In this document: positions 1-5,958 of the stretch, piece by piece
How the letters are laid out: every line of letters starts with the position of its first letter
Position numbering within the stretch: position 1 is the first letter of the stretch
Source: Opitutaceae bacterium
GTDB lineage: Bacteria; Verrucomicrobiota; Verrucomicrobiae; Opitutales; Opitutaceae
Assembly (NCBI GenBank): GCA_031266495.1
Contig: JAISAX010000496.1
Coordinates: 1 to 6,240, forward strand
Direction: 5' to 3'
Length of the DNA stretch: 6,240 nt
The notes under the pieces: generated by a model
The model's input: the letters and a program-made list of their open reading frames with translations, nothing else
What the model was told of the DNA's origin: nothing
Database searches by the model: none
Made by a program: the position numbers and the translations under genes

Positions 1-49
1 CCCAAACCCTGTATCGCGGTTAGGGCCCCATCCCCCCCGCTTCTGCCGG

Positions 50-69
50 CCCCCCCCCCCCCCCCCCCC
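50..69. repeat. C20 homopolymer tract
   Basis: Twenty consecutive C on the plus strand lie about 140 bases beyond the stop codon of the LacI-family gene. Read in that gene's direction the run is poly-G. A C7 run lies just to the left (about 32-38). Such tracts are prone to slippage in replication and in sequencing, so the exact length is uncertain. No open reading frame that looks real crosses it. A similar G16 tract follows the other regulator at the far end of the window. Confidence 0.9.
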
Positions 70-134
70 GGCTCAACACTCCGGCAACCATGCCGCCGCG
101 GTCTGCCACCCCGATCCCCCCCGGCAGGCCCGGT

Positions 135-182
135 GGCCGCTGCGTATCCATACGCCATACGCCCGGCCTCCGTGTACCGGAG
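135..182. repeat. Cluster of small hairpins downstream of the LacI gene
   Basis: Three inverted repeats are packed together. GGCCG (135-139) pairs with CGGCC (164-168). Inside that, GCGTAT (142-147) pairs with ATACGC (150-155), followed by a second GCGTAT-like unit on the minus strand. CTCCG (168-172) pairs with CGGAG (178-182) around TGTAC. The cluster lies 29-76 bases past the LacI stop. It could end transcription or be a REP-like intergenic repeat. There is no U-tract, so a classic intrinsic terminator is not supported. Apart from this and the C20 tract, I see nothing convincing in 1-210. Confidence 0.5.
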
Positions 183-210
183 CAACCCCGGTCGGCATCA
201 CAATCCCGTA

Positions 211-1287
211 TCATTGCCGCATCGCGGATTTTTCGGGTGCTTCAGGAAACGAAGCGCCCGGCACCCAATGTCCCTTGAGTGAAATCGTCCGCGGAAACGT
301 TGCCAGACCCCGCTGGTTGGTTTGCAGCAACGACACCAGCAAATCGACCGCGGCATGACCCACTTCCTCCGTATGCGGATCGATTCCCGCGAGGCCCGGC
401 TCGCCACGCTGCACCAGGTTAACCAGATGGACGTCCCGGGGACTACGCACGCCGGCCTCCAGTAAATTATTCCGTGCTCCGTCGCCGGAAACCAGAATCA
501 CCTCGGGACGATGCTTCCGATACCAGCCGACCACCTCCGTCCTGTGCGCCTTGTCCGAATCTGCCAACAACAACGGCACTCGTAATTTTTCAGGAATCTC
601 ATGCTGGTAACGAAGAAAACGCGACGTCCAGCTTTGGTTCGTCGCCCTGTCCACCAAACGCGTAATCGATAATCCGATACGCCTCTCGTCCCCCCCCCGC
701 CCCTCCCGGATGCGTTTCAATGCGTGGTCGATGTCGTAAACGTAATCGGAAACCACCTGGTGAAGCCCCTCCCTCGTCGTATTGAATCCGATGAGCACCG
801 ATGCGAATCGGGTCCAGTCCAGAGCAGGGTATTCAAGACCCGACGCGCTGTTGCCCGGGAAAAACAATACCCCGTGAATCCCTCGCGCGACGAGGATGCC
901 CGACAACCGGGCGTCCGAAGCCAGATCCTTTCCCATATAAAACTCGTCTATCCCGAAACCCCGTGTGTCGGCATGCTCCACGATCGATTTGTAGAGCAAC
1001 GGATAAAATGTGTCGCGATGCGCCTGTTTTGTCATGGTTTCACCCATACGGCTGATCAATGCCAGCCGCTCGCGCCGTGCGCGCCTCTTGTCCCGCACCT
1101 GCGACATCAGGGCCGCCACCAGAGGATTCGGCGCATACCCCATCTCTTCCGCCGCCCGGCGGATCGTGTCTCCCGTGGACTGCCGCAGCGAAGGATGCCT
1201 GCGCAAAGCCAGCGACACCGTCGAAAGCCCGAAGCCCGTGCGATCGGCAATATCCTGCAACGTAACCGGTGTTTTCCCGGGGTTCAT
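211..1287 (-). CDS. LacI-family transcriptional regulator
   Basis: This is a sugar-responsive DNA-binding repressor or activator of the LacI/GalR family, 358 residues from the chosen start, which is normal for the family. Residues 9-28 form the helix-turn-helix (VTLQDIADRTGFGLSTVSLA), followed by a hinge-type segment (EEMGYAPNPLVAALMSQV) that precedes the periplasmic-binding-protein-like effector domain filling the rest. I chose the ATG at 1285-1287 because the HTH begins a few residues later, as in most LacI proteins. The same frame is open upstream, with starts at 1314 and 1323, which would add 9 or 12 residues rich in Cys and Phe that do not look like LacI. No clear Shine-Dalgarno precedes any of them. 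It is divergent from the lyase gene across 152 bases, which suggests it controls that gene and itself. The effector cannot be read from sequence; a mono- or disaccharide is expected. Confidence 0.93.
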   Translation of the reverse strand: MNPGKTPVTLQDIADRTGFGLSTVSLALRRHPSLRQSTGDTIRRAAEEMGYAPNPLVAALMSQVRDKRRARRERLALISRMGETMTKQAHRDTFYPLLYKSIVEHADTRGFGIDEFYMGKDLASDARLSGILVARGIHGVLFFPGNSASGLEYPALDWTRFASVLIGFNTTREGLHQVVSDYVYDIDHALKRIREGRGGDERRIGLSITRLVDRATNQSWTSRFLRYQHEIPEKLRVPLLLADSDKAHRTEVVGWYRKHRPEVILVSGDGARNNLLEAGVRSPRDVHLVNLVQRGEPGLAGIDPHTEEVGHAAVDLLVSLLQTNQRGLATFPRTISLKGHWVPGASFPEAPEKSAMRQ

Positions 1288-1362
1288 GCACTCTGAACAA
1301 AAAAAACATTCCATCCGGTGCAATCCCGGTTTTCAACAATGCCATGTATGTATCAACATATT

Positions 1363-1409
1363 CCGTTTCAATTTGTTGAACGGCTGCAATTACAGCCTGT
1401 TTGTCAAAC
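1363..1409. promoter_or_regulatory. Divergent control region with three candidate operator palindromes
   Basis: The 152 bases between the divergent LacI and lyase genes are AT-richer than their surroundings and hold three clustered palindromes. The first is CCGTTTCAA (1363-1371) against TTGAACGG (1376-1383), complementary apart from one extra T. The second is GGCTG (1382-1386) against CAGCC (1393-1397). The third is GTTTGTCAAAC (1399-1409), a perfect 11-base odd palindrome that also gives a consensus-like TTGACA on the minus strand (1407-1402). LacI-family dimers bind palindromes of about this size. None has the CG centre typical of many LacI operators, so the site assignment is inference. 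Confidence 0.45.
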
Positions 1410-1439
1410 CTCCCGGGTCGCGCCTGAATCTTGGCCGAC

Positions 1440-3482
1440 ATGAGGTTTCCCCTTGCGACACCCCTGATCCGGTTCCTGTATGCGGTTTTCCAAGACGCGT
1501 GCGGAAGCACCCGTTTGCCACTCTCGCGCATTGCCTCCGTCGTAATCGCGGCAACGGCCTTCATTCCCGCCACCTCCGCGGCATCCGCGGCATCCGGCGA
1601 GGCCGCCGATGACAATGACTTCGCCCGCTCGCTGGCCGCCCAACCGCGAACCACGCTCCTGCAACGGATCGCGGATACAACCGACCCGGACCTTGCCGCC
1701 GCACGGCGAAAATTTGTCCAACGCGCCCGCGCCACCCTCGCCCGACCCGTTATCACCCGCCCCCGGTCTCTGGACGAACTGCGCGCCTCCCGTATCGCGT
1801 GGGACAAACGCTACGCCACCGCCGACGAATCCTGGCGCGAACCCTTCGCCCTCGCCCGCTCCGATTCCACCGCCGCCGCGATGATCTTGCGCGAGACAAC
1901 GGAACTCGCCGGCGCCTGGGTGCTTGCCGGCGACCGCAGTTTTCTCGACCGCGCTCTGGCCCAACTCGACGAACTCGCCACCTGGACCCCGCTCCAGCGC
2001 CCCGGCTGGTCCTCCTGGAGCACCCGAAAACCGCCGCCGCCCGACGGAGACGGCGTGTGGCTGGCCACCGGACGCGGCATCCAGGCATTTGTCGAAACAC
2101 TCGACATCCTCCCGCCGCAGGACGTGCCCGACGCCCTCCGCCAAAAAATCGCCAGTCGCCTCGATTCCGAAATCGCCCTCATCCTCGCCGACTGGAAAGC
2201 ACGCCGCCCCTGGTATGTGAAAAACAATGCCATCTACTCCAACCAGTGGGCGCTCCCCATGGCCGGCCTGGTCAACGCCGCCCTCTTTCGCGGCAAAAAC
2301 ACCCACGCCGACTCCCTCGAATTCGGTATCCGCAATCTCCTTGCCACGCTCGATTCGCAAGGCGGCAAAGGCGAATTTGTCGAAGGGCTAGACTATTCCG
2401 GCGTCACCGTCCGCGCCCTTCTCTCCGCCGCCCGCATGGCCGCCCTCGCCGGTGATCAACGCCTTGTCTCCCATCCCTTCCTCAAAAATTATCCCGTCTG
2501 GCACGTCCATCACCTCCAGCCGGCCGACTACATCCTCAACCCCTTCGACGCCGGTTATGGCGCTCGCGGCGCCCTGCGCCACTTCGCCGGCATCTATTCC
2601 GACATGGCCGTCCTCCTTGGCAGCCGCGAAGCCCTCCGGGTTGTCCTCCAAAACCCTGACATGGACAACTCTGTCAACGGGATCATCGCGCGCTCCCTCC
2701 CCCCCGCCCTGGCCGCCGAACCCCCGCCCTGGGCCAGCTACCCCGTCGCCACGCATGTCAACTGGCGCGGCAGTTGGCGGGACGACGCATCCGGATTCTG
2801 GATACGCGGAGGACACCACACCGATTTTCACGACCACATGGACCGCGGCCACGTCAACTTCATCGCCTCCGGACGCGCCATCCTCATCGAAGCCGGCACC
2901 CCCGGTTACGATCACCCCCTTTTGCAAACCCGATTCCGCTCCATCGCCGGGCACAACGTCCTGCAAGTCGGCGACATCGACCTCGCCCAAGCCACCGGCG
3001 AACAACTCGCCGCCGCCGGCCATGCGTCCGTAGGAGTCGTCGAGGGTGAGGAGGTTGAGGGTTTCGGCGGCACGGGTGTTGCCGGTGGCGTCGATACTGG
3101 CGGTGGCGAGGGGGAGATAGATGTCGTGGGGCTGGCCTTCGTAGCGGTCGAGCCAGGGGGAGTTGTACCACCAGGGGTCGTGCAGGTAGTAGCGAAACGG
3201 GATGCCGCGGCCGGGAGGGAGTTCGGCGACGCGGGTCATGTAACCGGCGAGTTCGATGCCGAAGTCTCCGTCGAGGGCGGCCCAGGGGGAGTTGGGGGGC
3301 GGGGCGAAGCCGAAGCCGCCTTCGTAGAGTTCGCGCAGCGGGGTGGCGTCGCTGGCGAGGTCGGTGGCGGTGCCGAGGTTGGTACCGCGGGTTTCAATAC
3401 CGATGGCGGGCGGGAGTTCGGCGCGGAGGTCGCGCCAGAAGGCGAGGATGCGGTCGCGGAGGGCGGGAGCGTTTTCCGGTGA
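1440..3482 (+). CDS. Heparinase II/III-family polysaccharide lyase, C-terminally truncated and fused to antisense sequence
   Basis: This looks like a secreted lyase of the heparinase II/III-like superfamily (PL12, PL15, PL17 and PL21 relatives), enzymes that cleave uronate-containing polysaccharides by beta-elimination. Numbered from the ATG at 1440, a hydrophobic segment at about 28-47 ending TSAASA looks like a signal peptide. An (alpha/alpha)-toroid-type region follows, with NNAIYSNQW (262-270) and EFVEGLDYS (312-320). Then comes the beta-rich heparinase domain with GGHHTDFHDHMDRGHVNF and RFRSIAGHNVLQVGD. The catalytic residues cannot be assigned securely and the substrate is unknown. Lyase-like sequence stops near residue 528-530 (about 3021-3029). 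The remaining 150 or so residues, rich in Gly, Val and Glu, are antisense of the facing gene, so the true C-terminal part is missing. Starts at TTG 1431 or TTG 1515 are possible; the latter gives a more compact signal peptide. The gene is probably inactive as it stands, or it is a misassembly. Confidence 0.8.
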   Translation: MRFPLATPLIRFLYAVFQDACGSTRLPLSRIASVVIAATAFIPATSAASAASGEAADDNDFARSLAAQPRTTLLQRIADTTDPDLAAARRKFVQRARATLARPVITRPRSLDELRASRIAWDKRYATADESWREPFALARSDSTAAAMILRETTELAGAWVLAGDRSFLDRALAQLDELATWTPLQRPGWSSWSTRKPPPPDGDGVWLATGRGIQAFVETLDILPPQDVPDALRQKIASRLDSEIALILADWKARRPWYVKNNAIYSNQWALPMAGLVNAALFRGKNTHADSLEFGIRNLLATLDSQGGKGEFVEGLDYSGVTVRALLSAARMAALAGDQRLVSHPFLKNYPVWHVHHLQPADYILNPFDAGYGARGALRHFAGIYSDMAVLLGSREALRVVLQNPDMDNSVNGIIARSLPPALAAEPPPWASYPVATHVNWRGSWRDDASGFWIRGGHHTDFHDHMDRGHVNFIASGRAILIEAGTPGYDHPLLQTRFRSIAGHNVLQVGDIDLAQATGEQLAAAGHASVGVVEGEEVEGFGGTGVAGGVDTGGGEGEIDVVGLAFVAVEPGGVVPPGVVQVVAKRDAAAGREFGDAGHVTGEFDAEVSVEGGPGGVGGRGEAEAAFVEFAQRGGVAGEVGGGAEVGTAGFNTDGGREFGAEVAPEGEDAVAEGGSVFR

Positions 3483-4400
3483 AAAAATCCGGCCATCGAA
3501 GAGGGGGCCGGTGGTGTGCCAGGTTTCCAGGCCGAAGCCGAAGCCGTTGGAGAGCCAGAGGTAGTCGAGGCCGAGGTCGGCGGCAAGGTGGCGGAACTGG
3601 CGGCCGAGAAAGGCGCCGATCCCGGTGGCCCGGGGGATGCCTCCCGGGTAGGCGGCGTAGCGATGCGTATCGGAGTTTAGGATACCATAGCAGCAAACGA
3701 AGCTGGCCGCGCCCATGGTGTTGGCGAGGCAGATTTCGCGGTGGCGTTTGTATTTGAAATCGGAGGGGGCGAATTCGCCGCCGGGATCGAAGGGCAAGCC
3801 GATGCGGAGGGTTTTGTTTTTGGTGGCGGAGTTGCCGGCTGCGGCCAGACGCCAGGCGCGGGCGATGTCGGCGAGGCGCCGGTAGGTGATGGGACGGGCG
3901 TCGGGGCGGTAGAGGTAGTTGCGGGAATGGAGGCTGCGTTTTTCGGGGTCGTTGGGAACTTCGCGGTGAGGGTTGCTGTTGCCGAGATAGCGAGCCCATT
4001 CCATGGGGGCGTCGAGGTCGCCGGTGTATTCAAGGATTTCGGAGCCGTCGGAGGCCCAGAGGAGAATCGAGAGGGTGGTGGCGTGGCGCGCGAGGTGTTC
4101 CCACTGGCGGATGGCGGTGGCACAGGTGGCAAGGGTGGCGTCGTCGTCGAGAGCGTAAAAGGGTTTGAGGGAGATTTCGAAAGTGAGGTTGCGGATGGTG
4201 GGATCGAGGGGGGGGAGGGGGGACGCCGCGGCACGCGGAGTGGCAGCGTCCACGGGCAGGGATGCCTGTGGCACGCCGGAATCATGGGCTGGAAGCCCAT
4301 GCCACTCCGGAGCAGGCGGGACGCCCGCGCCAGGCGATGGCAGAGGGACGACGGGGCGGGCGGGGAGCCGGGGAGTGGTGGGAGCGTGGCGGAACGACAT
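2388..4400 (-). CDS. Uncharacterised glycosidase-like protein, C-terminally truncated and fused to antisense sequence
   Basis: I do not recognise a named family with certainty. Residues 66-460 (about 4205-3021) look like a real, well-folded protein: DPTIRNLTFEISLKPFYAL, then SILLWASDGSEILEYTGD, NGFGFGLETWHTTG, AIGIETRGTNLGTATD, and FRYYLHDPWWYNSPWLDRYE just before the end. The many aromatic and acidic residues near predicted strand ends suggest a TIM-barrel carbohydrate-active enzyme; Glu in LETW and IETRG are possible active-site acids, but that is a guess. No signal peptide is seen. Homologous-looking sequence ends at LTLDDSYGRM. The last 210 residues are antisense of the lyase, so the C-terminus is lost. 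Residues 25-57 are encoded by a palindromic repeat. The start is uncertain: ATG 4400 or GTG 4253; no in-frame ATG, GTG or TTG lies between the repeat and DPTIRN. Divergence from the XylR-like gene suggests control by it. Confidence 0.6.
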   Translation of the reverse strand: MSFRHAPTTPRLPARPVVPLPSPGAGVPPAPEWHGLPAHDSGVPQASLPVDAATPRAAASPLPPLDPTIRNLTFEISLKPFYALDDDATLATCATAIRQWEHLARHATTLSILLWASDGSEILEYTGDLDAPMEWARYLGNSNPHREVPNDPEKRSLHSRNYLYRPDARPITYRRLADIARAWRLAAAGNSATKNKTLRIGLPFDPGGEFAPSDFKYKRHREICLANTMGAASFVCCYGILNSDTHRYAAYPGGIPRATGIGAFLGRQFRHLAADLGLDYLWLSNGFGFGLETWHTTGPLFDGRIFSPENAPALRDRILAFWRDLRAELPPAIGIETRGTNLGTATDLASDATPLRELYEGGFGFAPPPNSPWAALDGDFGIELAGYMTRVAELPPGRGIPFRYYLHDPWWYNSPWLDRYEGQPHDIYLPLATASIDATGNTRAAETLNLLTLDDSYGRMAGGGELFAGGLGEVDVADLQDVVPGDGAESGLQKGVIVTGGAGFDEDGASGGDEVDVAAVHVVVKIGVVSSAYPESGCVVPPTAAPVDMRGDGVAGPGRGFGGQGGGEGARDDPVDRVVHVRVLEDNPEGFAAAKEDGHVGIDAGEVAQGAASAITGVEGVEDVVGRLEVMDVPDGIIFEEGMGDKALITGEGGHAGGGEKGADGDAGIV
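3015..3029. other. Tail-to-tail gene fusion junction (rearrangement breakpoint or assembly chimera)
   Basis: Left of this point the plus strand codes for the lyase, through GEQLAAAGH. Right of it the minus strand codes for the glycosidase-like protein, which ends in recognisable form at LTLDDSYGRM, its last Met codon at 3023-3021. The two coding signals meet within about 15 bases, and the stretch around GGCCATGCG fits either gene, suggesting short shared homology at the joint. No stop codon or spacer separates them. The plus strand also changes from C-rich to G-rich here. Confidence 0.75.
4208..4222. repeat. G8AG6 near-homopolymer run inside the 5' end of the glycosidase-like gene
   Basis: On the coding (minus) strand this is C6TC8, encoding part of SPLPPLDP directly ahead of the conserved domain. 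A one-base change in run length would disconnect the upstream ATG and repeat-encoded residues from the enzyme body. It may be a slippage-prone site or a place where sequencing errors hide the true start. Confidence 0.7.
4236..4328. repeat. REP-like palindromic element with nested hairpins
   Basis: A perfect 10-base inverted repeat, CGGAGTGGCA (4236-4245) against TGCCACTCCG (4300-4309), encloses a hairpin CCACGGGCA/TGCCTGTGG (4250-4271, one G-T pair). It also encloses, sharing two bases with the outer arm, a hairpin CATGGGCT/AGCCCATG (4283-4301). A further hairpin GCGGG/CCCGC follows (4316-4328). The whole could fold like a small cloverleaf. From memory, units resembling CATGGGCTGGAAGCCCATG are common dispersed repeats in verrucomicrobial genomes; I could not check this. 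The element lies inside the reading frame of the glycosidase-like gene when the ATG at 4400 is used. Confidence 0.75.
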
Positions 4401-4433
4401 GGGCGTGATCCGGAATGGGGCGCAAAGACGGGT

Positions 4434-4482
4434 ATGTTTAAAGCGGTTTTAATCATCTTTCTTTCGTCGAAAACTAACGGTG
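4434..4482. promoter_or_regulatory. AT-rich divergent promoter and candidate XylR-type operator
   Basis: This is the only AT-rich island between the glycosidase-like gene and the XylR-like gene, so it is the likely place for both promoters. It contains TTTCGTCGAAA (4462-4472), a perfect 11-base odd palindrome with a central T. Its form resembles GTTTGTCAAAC in the other divergent region, although the arms differ. Clear -35 and -10 boxes cannot be chosen with confidence. Binding by the neighbouring regulator is inferred from position. Confidence 0.45.
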
Positions 4483-4497
4483 CGCGTTTCAGGGCTT

Positions 4498-4570
4498 GCG
4501 TGGTGGCGGGGATGGGTTGTTTCGCTTGGGAGCGCCGGTTCGCGTGGTGGCGGGGTTGTTCCCCGCCACC
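4498..4570. repeat. 14-base direct repeat and 10-bp hairpin in the XylR-like leader
   Basis: GCGTGGTGGCGGGG occurs at 4498-4511 and again at 4542-4555, 44 bases apart. The second copy forms the left arm of a perfect hairpin, GGTGGCGGGG (4546-4555), loop TTGTT, CCCCGCCACC (4561-4570). The hairpin ends 17 bases before the ATG at 4588 and could affect translation or early transcription of the regulator. Its stem is very GC-rich. No Shine-Dalgarno motif is seen between it and the start codon. Confidence 0.65.
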
Positions 4571-4587
4571 GGTTCTTGTTTCCCGCC

Positions 4588-5769
4588 ATGACTTCCGTTT
4601 CCCCTTCCCGCTTGTCCAGATCGCATTCGCAAAAACGCACGAGCATCCTGCTGGCGCTGGCGTGGTATTCACCGGCGGTGCATCGCGGGATCATCCGCCA
4701 TGCGCGGGAGGCGGGGTGGATTCTGGATACGGCGATGGAGCGTTACAAACACCACTTCTCGCTGTGGCGGGAGGACGGGATCATTTTCTGGCTGCACGCG
4801 GATCCGGCCCTGTACGAATTCATCAAGAAAACGGACAAGCCGGTCGTGAACATCGGCAACGGCAAGCAGCCAGGGGTGCCGACGGTGAAGCCGGATGTGC
4901 GCAAGATCGGAGTCATGGCGGCGGACTATTTTTTCGAGCGGGGGTTTCGCGACATGGCATTTTTTCTGAAATCGCACGCTCCGGCGGCGCGCGAGCGGTG
5001 GCGGGCGTTTCGGGCACGGGCGGAGGAACTGGGGGCGCGGGCGCATTTGATGAACTGGCTCAGGCACAGCGGGGGGCGCGTGCAGTATTCGGAGGCGGCG
5101 TTGGTCGAGTGGCTGGGCGAGTCGGTGACGGCCCTGCCCAAGCCGCTGGCGATCATGGCGGAGCACGACGAGCACGCGATCGAGGCGATCCACGCATGTA
5201 TCCAGTTTTCCATTCCGATCCCGGAACAGGTGGCGGTGCTCGGCGTGAACAACGATCCGTTGCGCTGCGAGTTCGCGCCGGTGCCGTTGTCGAGCATCGA
5301 CAGCAACCATGAGGTGATGGGTCACGAGGCGGCTGTATTGCTGGACAGGATACTGAACGGGGAGACGCCGCCCGCGGCGCCGGTCCTCATCCCGCCGGCG
5401 GGCGTGGTGACGCGGCAAAGCACCGACATGATGGCGATCAGGCATCCGCACGTGGCCACGGTGCTGCACCACATCTGGCAGAACTACACGCGGGCGATCA
5501 ACGCGAAGACGGTGGCGGCGCTGGTGCCGTTGTCCTATCAGCGGTTGCACGCGGCGTTTTTGAAAAACGTGGGCCGCACCATCGCCGACGAGATTACGCA
5601 CAAGCGCATGGAGAAGGCGCGCGAGTTGCTGGCGGGGACAACGAAGAAGGCCTATGACATCGCGCTCGAATGCGGTTTTCCCAACGACGACCGCATGGGC
5701 CGTGTCTTCAGGCGCGTGCTCGGCGTCACGCCGATGGAATACCGGCAGCAGAACCGGAAACGCGGTTGA
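4588..5769 (+). CDS. XylR-like transcriptional regulator (LacI-type sugar-binding domain plus AraC HTH)
   Basis: This protein has the same architecture and length as Escherichia coli XylR: 393 residues here against 392. The N-terminal part (about 15-275) is a periplasmic-binding-protein-like sensor with SILLALAWYSPAVHRGIIRH at its start and the family's PEQVAVLGVNND segment. The C-terminal 108 residues are an AraC-type DNA-binding domain with two helix-turn-helix motifs, around SYQRLHAAFLKNVG and NDDRMGRVFRRVLGVTPMEY. XylR binds xylose and activates xylose genes; the ligand here is unknown and need not be xylose. I chose ATG 4588 because residues from the upstream ATG 4480 are low-complexity Trp/Gly/Arg sequence coming from the leader repeat, and 4588 gives the family length. 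It is divergent from the glycosidase-like gene, its probable target. Codons end in G more than those of the two enzyme genes. Confidence 0.92.
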   Translation: MTSVSPSRLSRSHSQKRTSILLALAWYSPAVHRGIIRHAREAGWILDTAMERYKHHFSLWREDGIIFWLHADPALYEFIKKTDKPVVNIGNGKQPGVPTVKPDVRKIGVMAADYFFERGFRDMAFFLKSHAPAARERWRAFRARAEELGARAHLMNWLRHSGGRVQYSEAALVEWLGESVTALPKPLAIMAEHDEHAIEAIHACIQFSIPIPEQVAVLGVNNDPLRCEFAPVPLSSIDSNHEVMGHEAAVLLDRILNGETPPAAPVLIPPAGVVTRQSTDMMAIRHPHVATVLHHIWQNYTRAINAKTVAALVPLSYQRLHAAFLKNVGRTIADEITHKRMEKARELLAGTTKKAYDIALECGFPNDDRMGRVFRRVLGVTPMEYRQQNRKRG

Positions 5770-5803
5770 TACCGATGCCGGGTGGCGCCCATGAGGAAAC
5801 GGT

Positions 5804-5911
5804 CGCGAACACCTTCGGGTTGCTCGTCGTGTACATGTTGTGGTCGGCCTTGATGTTGCTGCGCACATCGGCCACCAGACCAGGCTTTTTCAGGAACGGC
5901 TGCTCGGGTAA
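5804..5911 (-). pseudogene. gltD: Fragment of glutamate synthase small subunit (GltD) C-terminal region
   Basis: On the minus strand about 36 residues read FLPEQPFLKKPGL, then VADVRSNIKADHNMYTTSNP and KVFA. This closely fits the C-terminal part of GltD, the NADPH- and FAD-linked subunit of glutamate synthase, where a segment of the type D.R.NV..D...Y.TS.P.VFAAGD precedes the conserved RRGQSLVVWAI. Here the match breaks off right after VFA and runs into unrelated sequence; the GD and RRGQS motifs are absent. Upstream the match fades by about 5915. Intact GltD is roughly 450-500 residues, so this is a remnant, not a gene. It shows that foreign or duplicated coding DNA was left behind between the regulator and the nearby repeat element. 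The assignment is by recognition only. Confidence 0.6.
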
Positions 5912-5958
5912 AAACGTCGCTGGCAACCGTCGGAGGTGGCAGGAACGGATGCCGGATG

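Noticed and set aside
135..182. Rho-independent terminator for the LacI gene
   Set aside because: Stems are present but no run of T follows on the minus strand, so it is recorded only as a hairpin cluster.
20..278. Small open frames in the left flank
   Set aside because: They cross the C20 tract or the hairpin cluster, have biased composition and resemble nothing known.
1404..2360. Minus-strand open frame of 318 codons opposite the lyase
   Set aside because: Gly-rich low-complexity sequence lying antisense to a protein with clear heparinase motifs. No domain is recognisable.
1440..3020. PL8 (hyaluronate/chondroitin/xanthan lyase) as identity of the plus-strand enzyme
   Set aside because: The HHTDFHDHMDRGHVNF and GHNVLQVGD segments fit the heparinase II/III-like domain rather than PL8.
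3015..3029. Deliberate antisense-overlap gene pair or a functional fusion protein
   Set aside because: The sequence beyond the junction in each frame is plain antisense of the partner with biased composition, so loss of both 3' ends is the simpler reading.
3741..5312. Long plus-strand open frame of 523 codons spanning the enzyme start and the XylR-like gene
   Set aside because: It is antisense to the glycosidase-like gene and out of frame with the XylR-like gene. Its sequence is low-complexity Gly/Val/Ala/Arg, typical of GC-rich shadow frames.
4669..5868. Minus-strand open frame of 399 codons opposite the XylR-like gene
   Set aside because: Arg/His/Pro-rich shadow of a well-supported regulator. 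Only its beginning region overlaps the gltD fragment, in a different frame.
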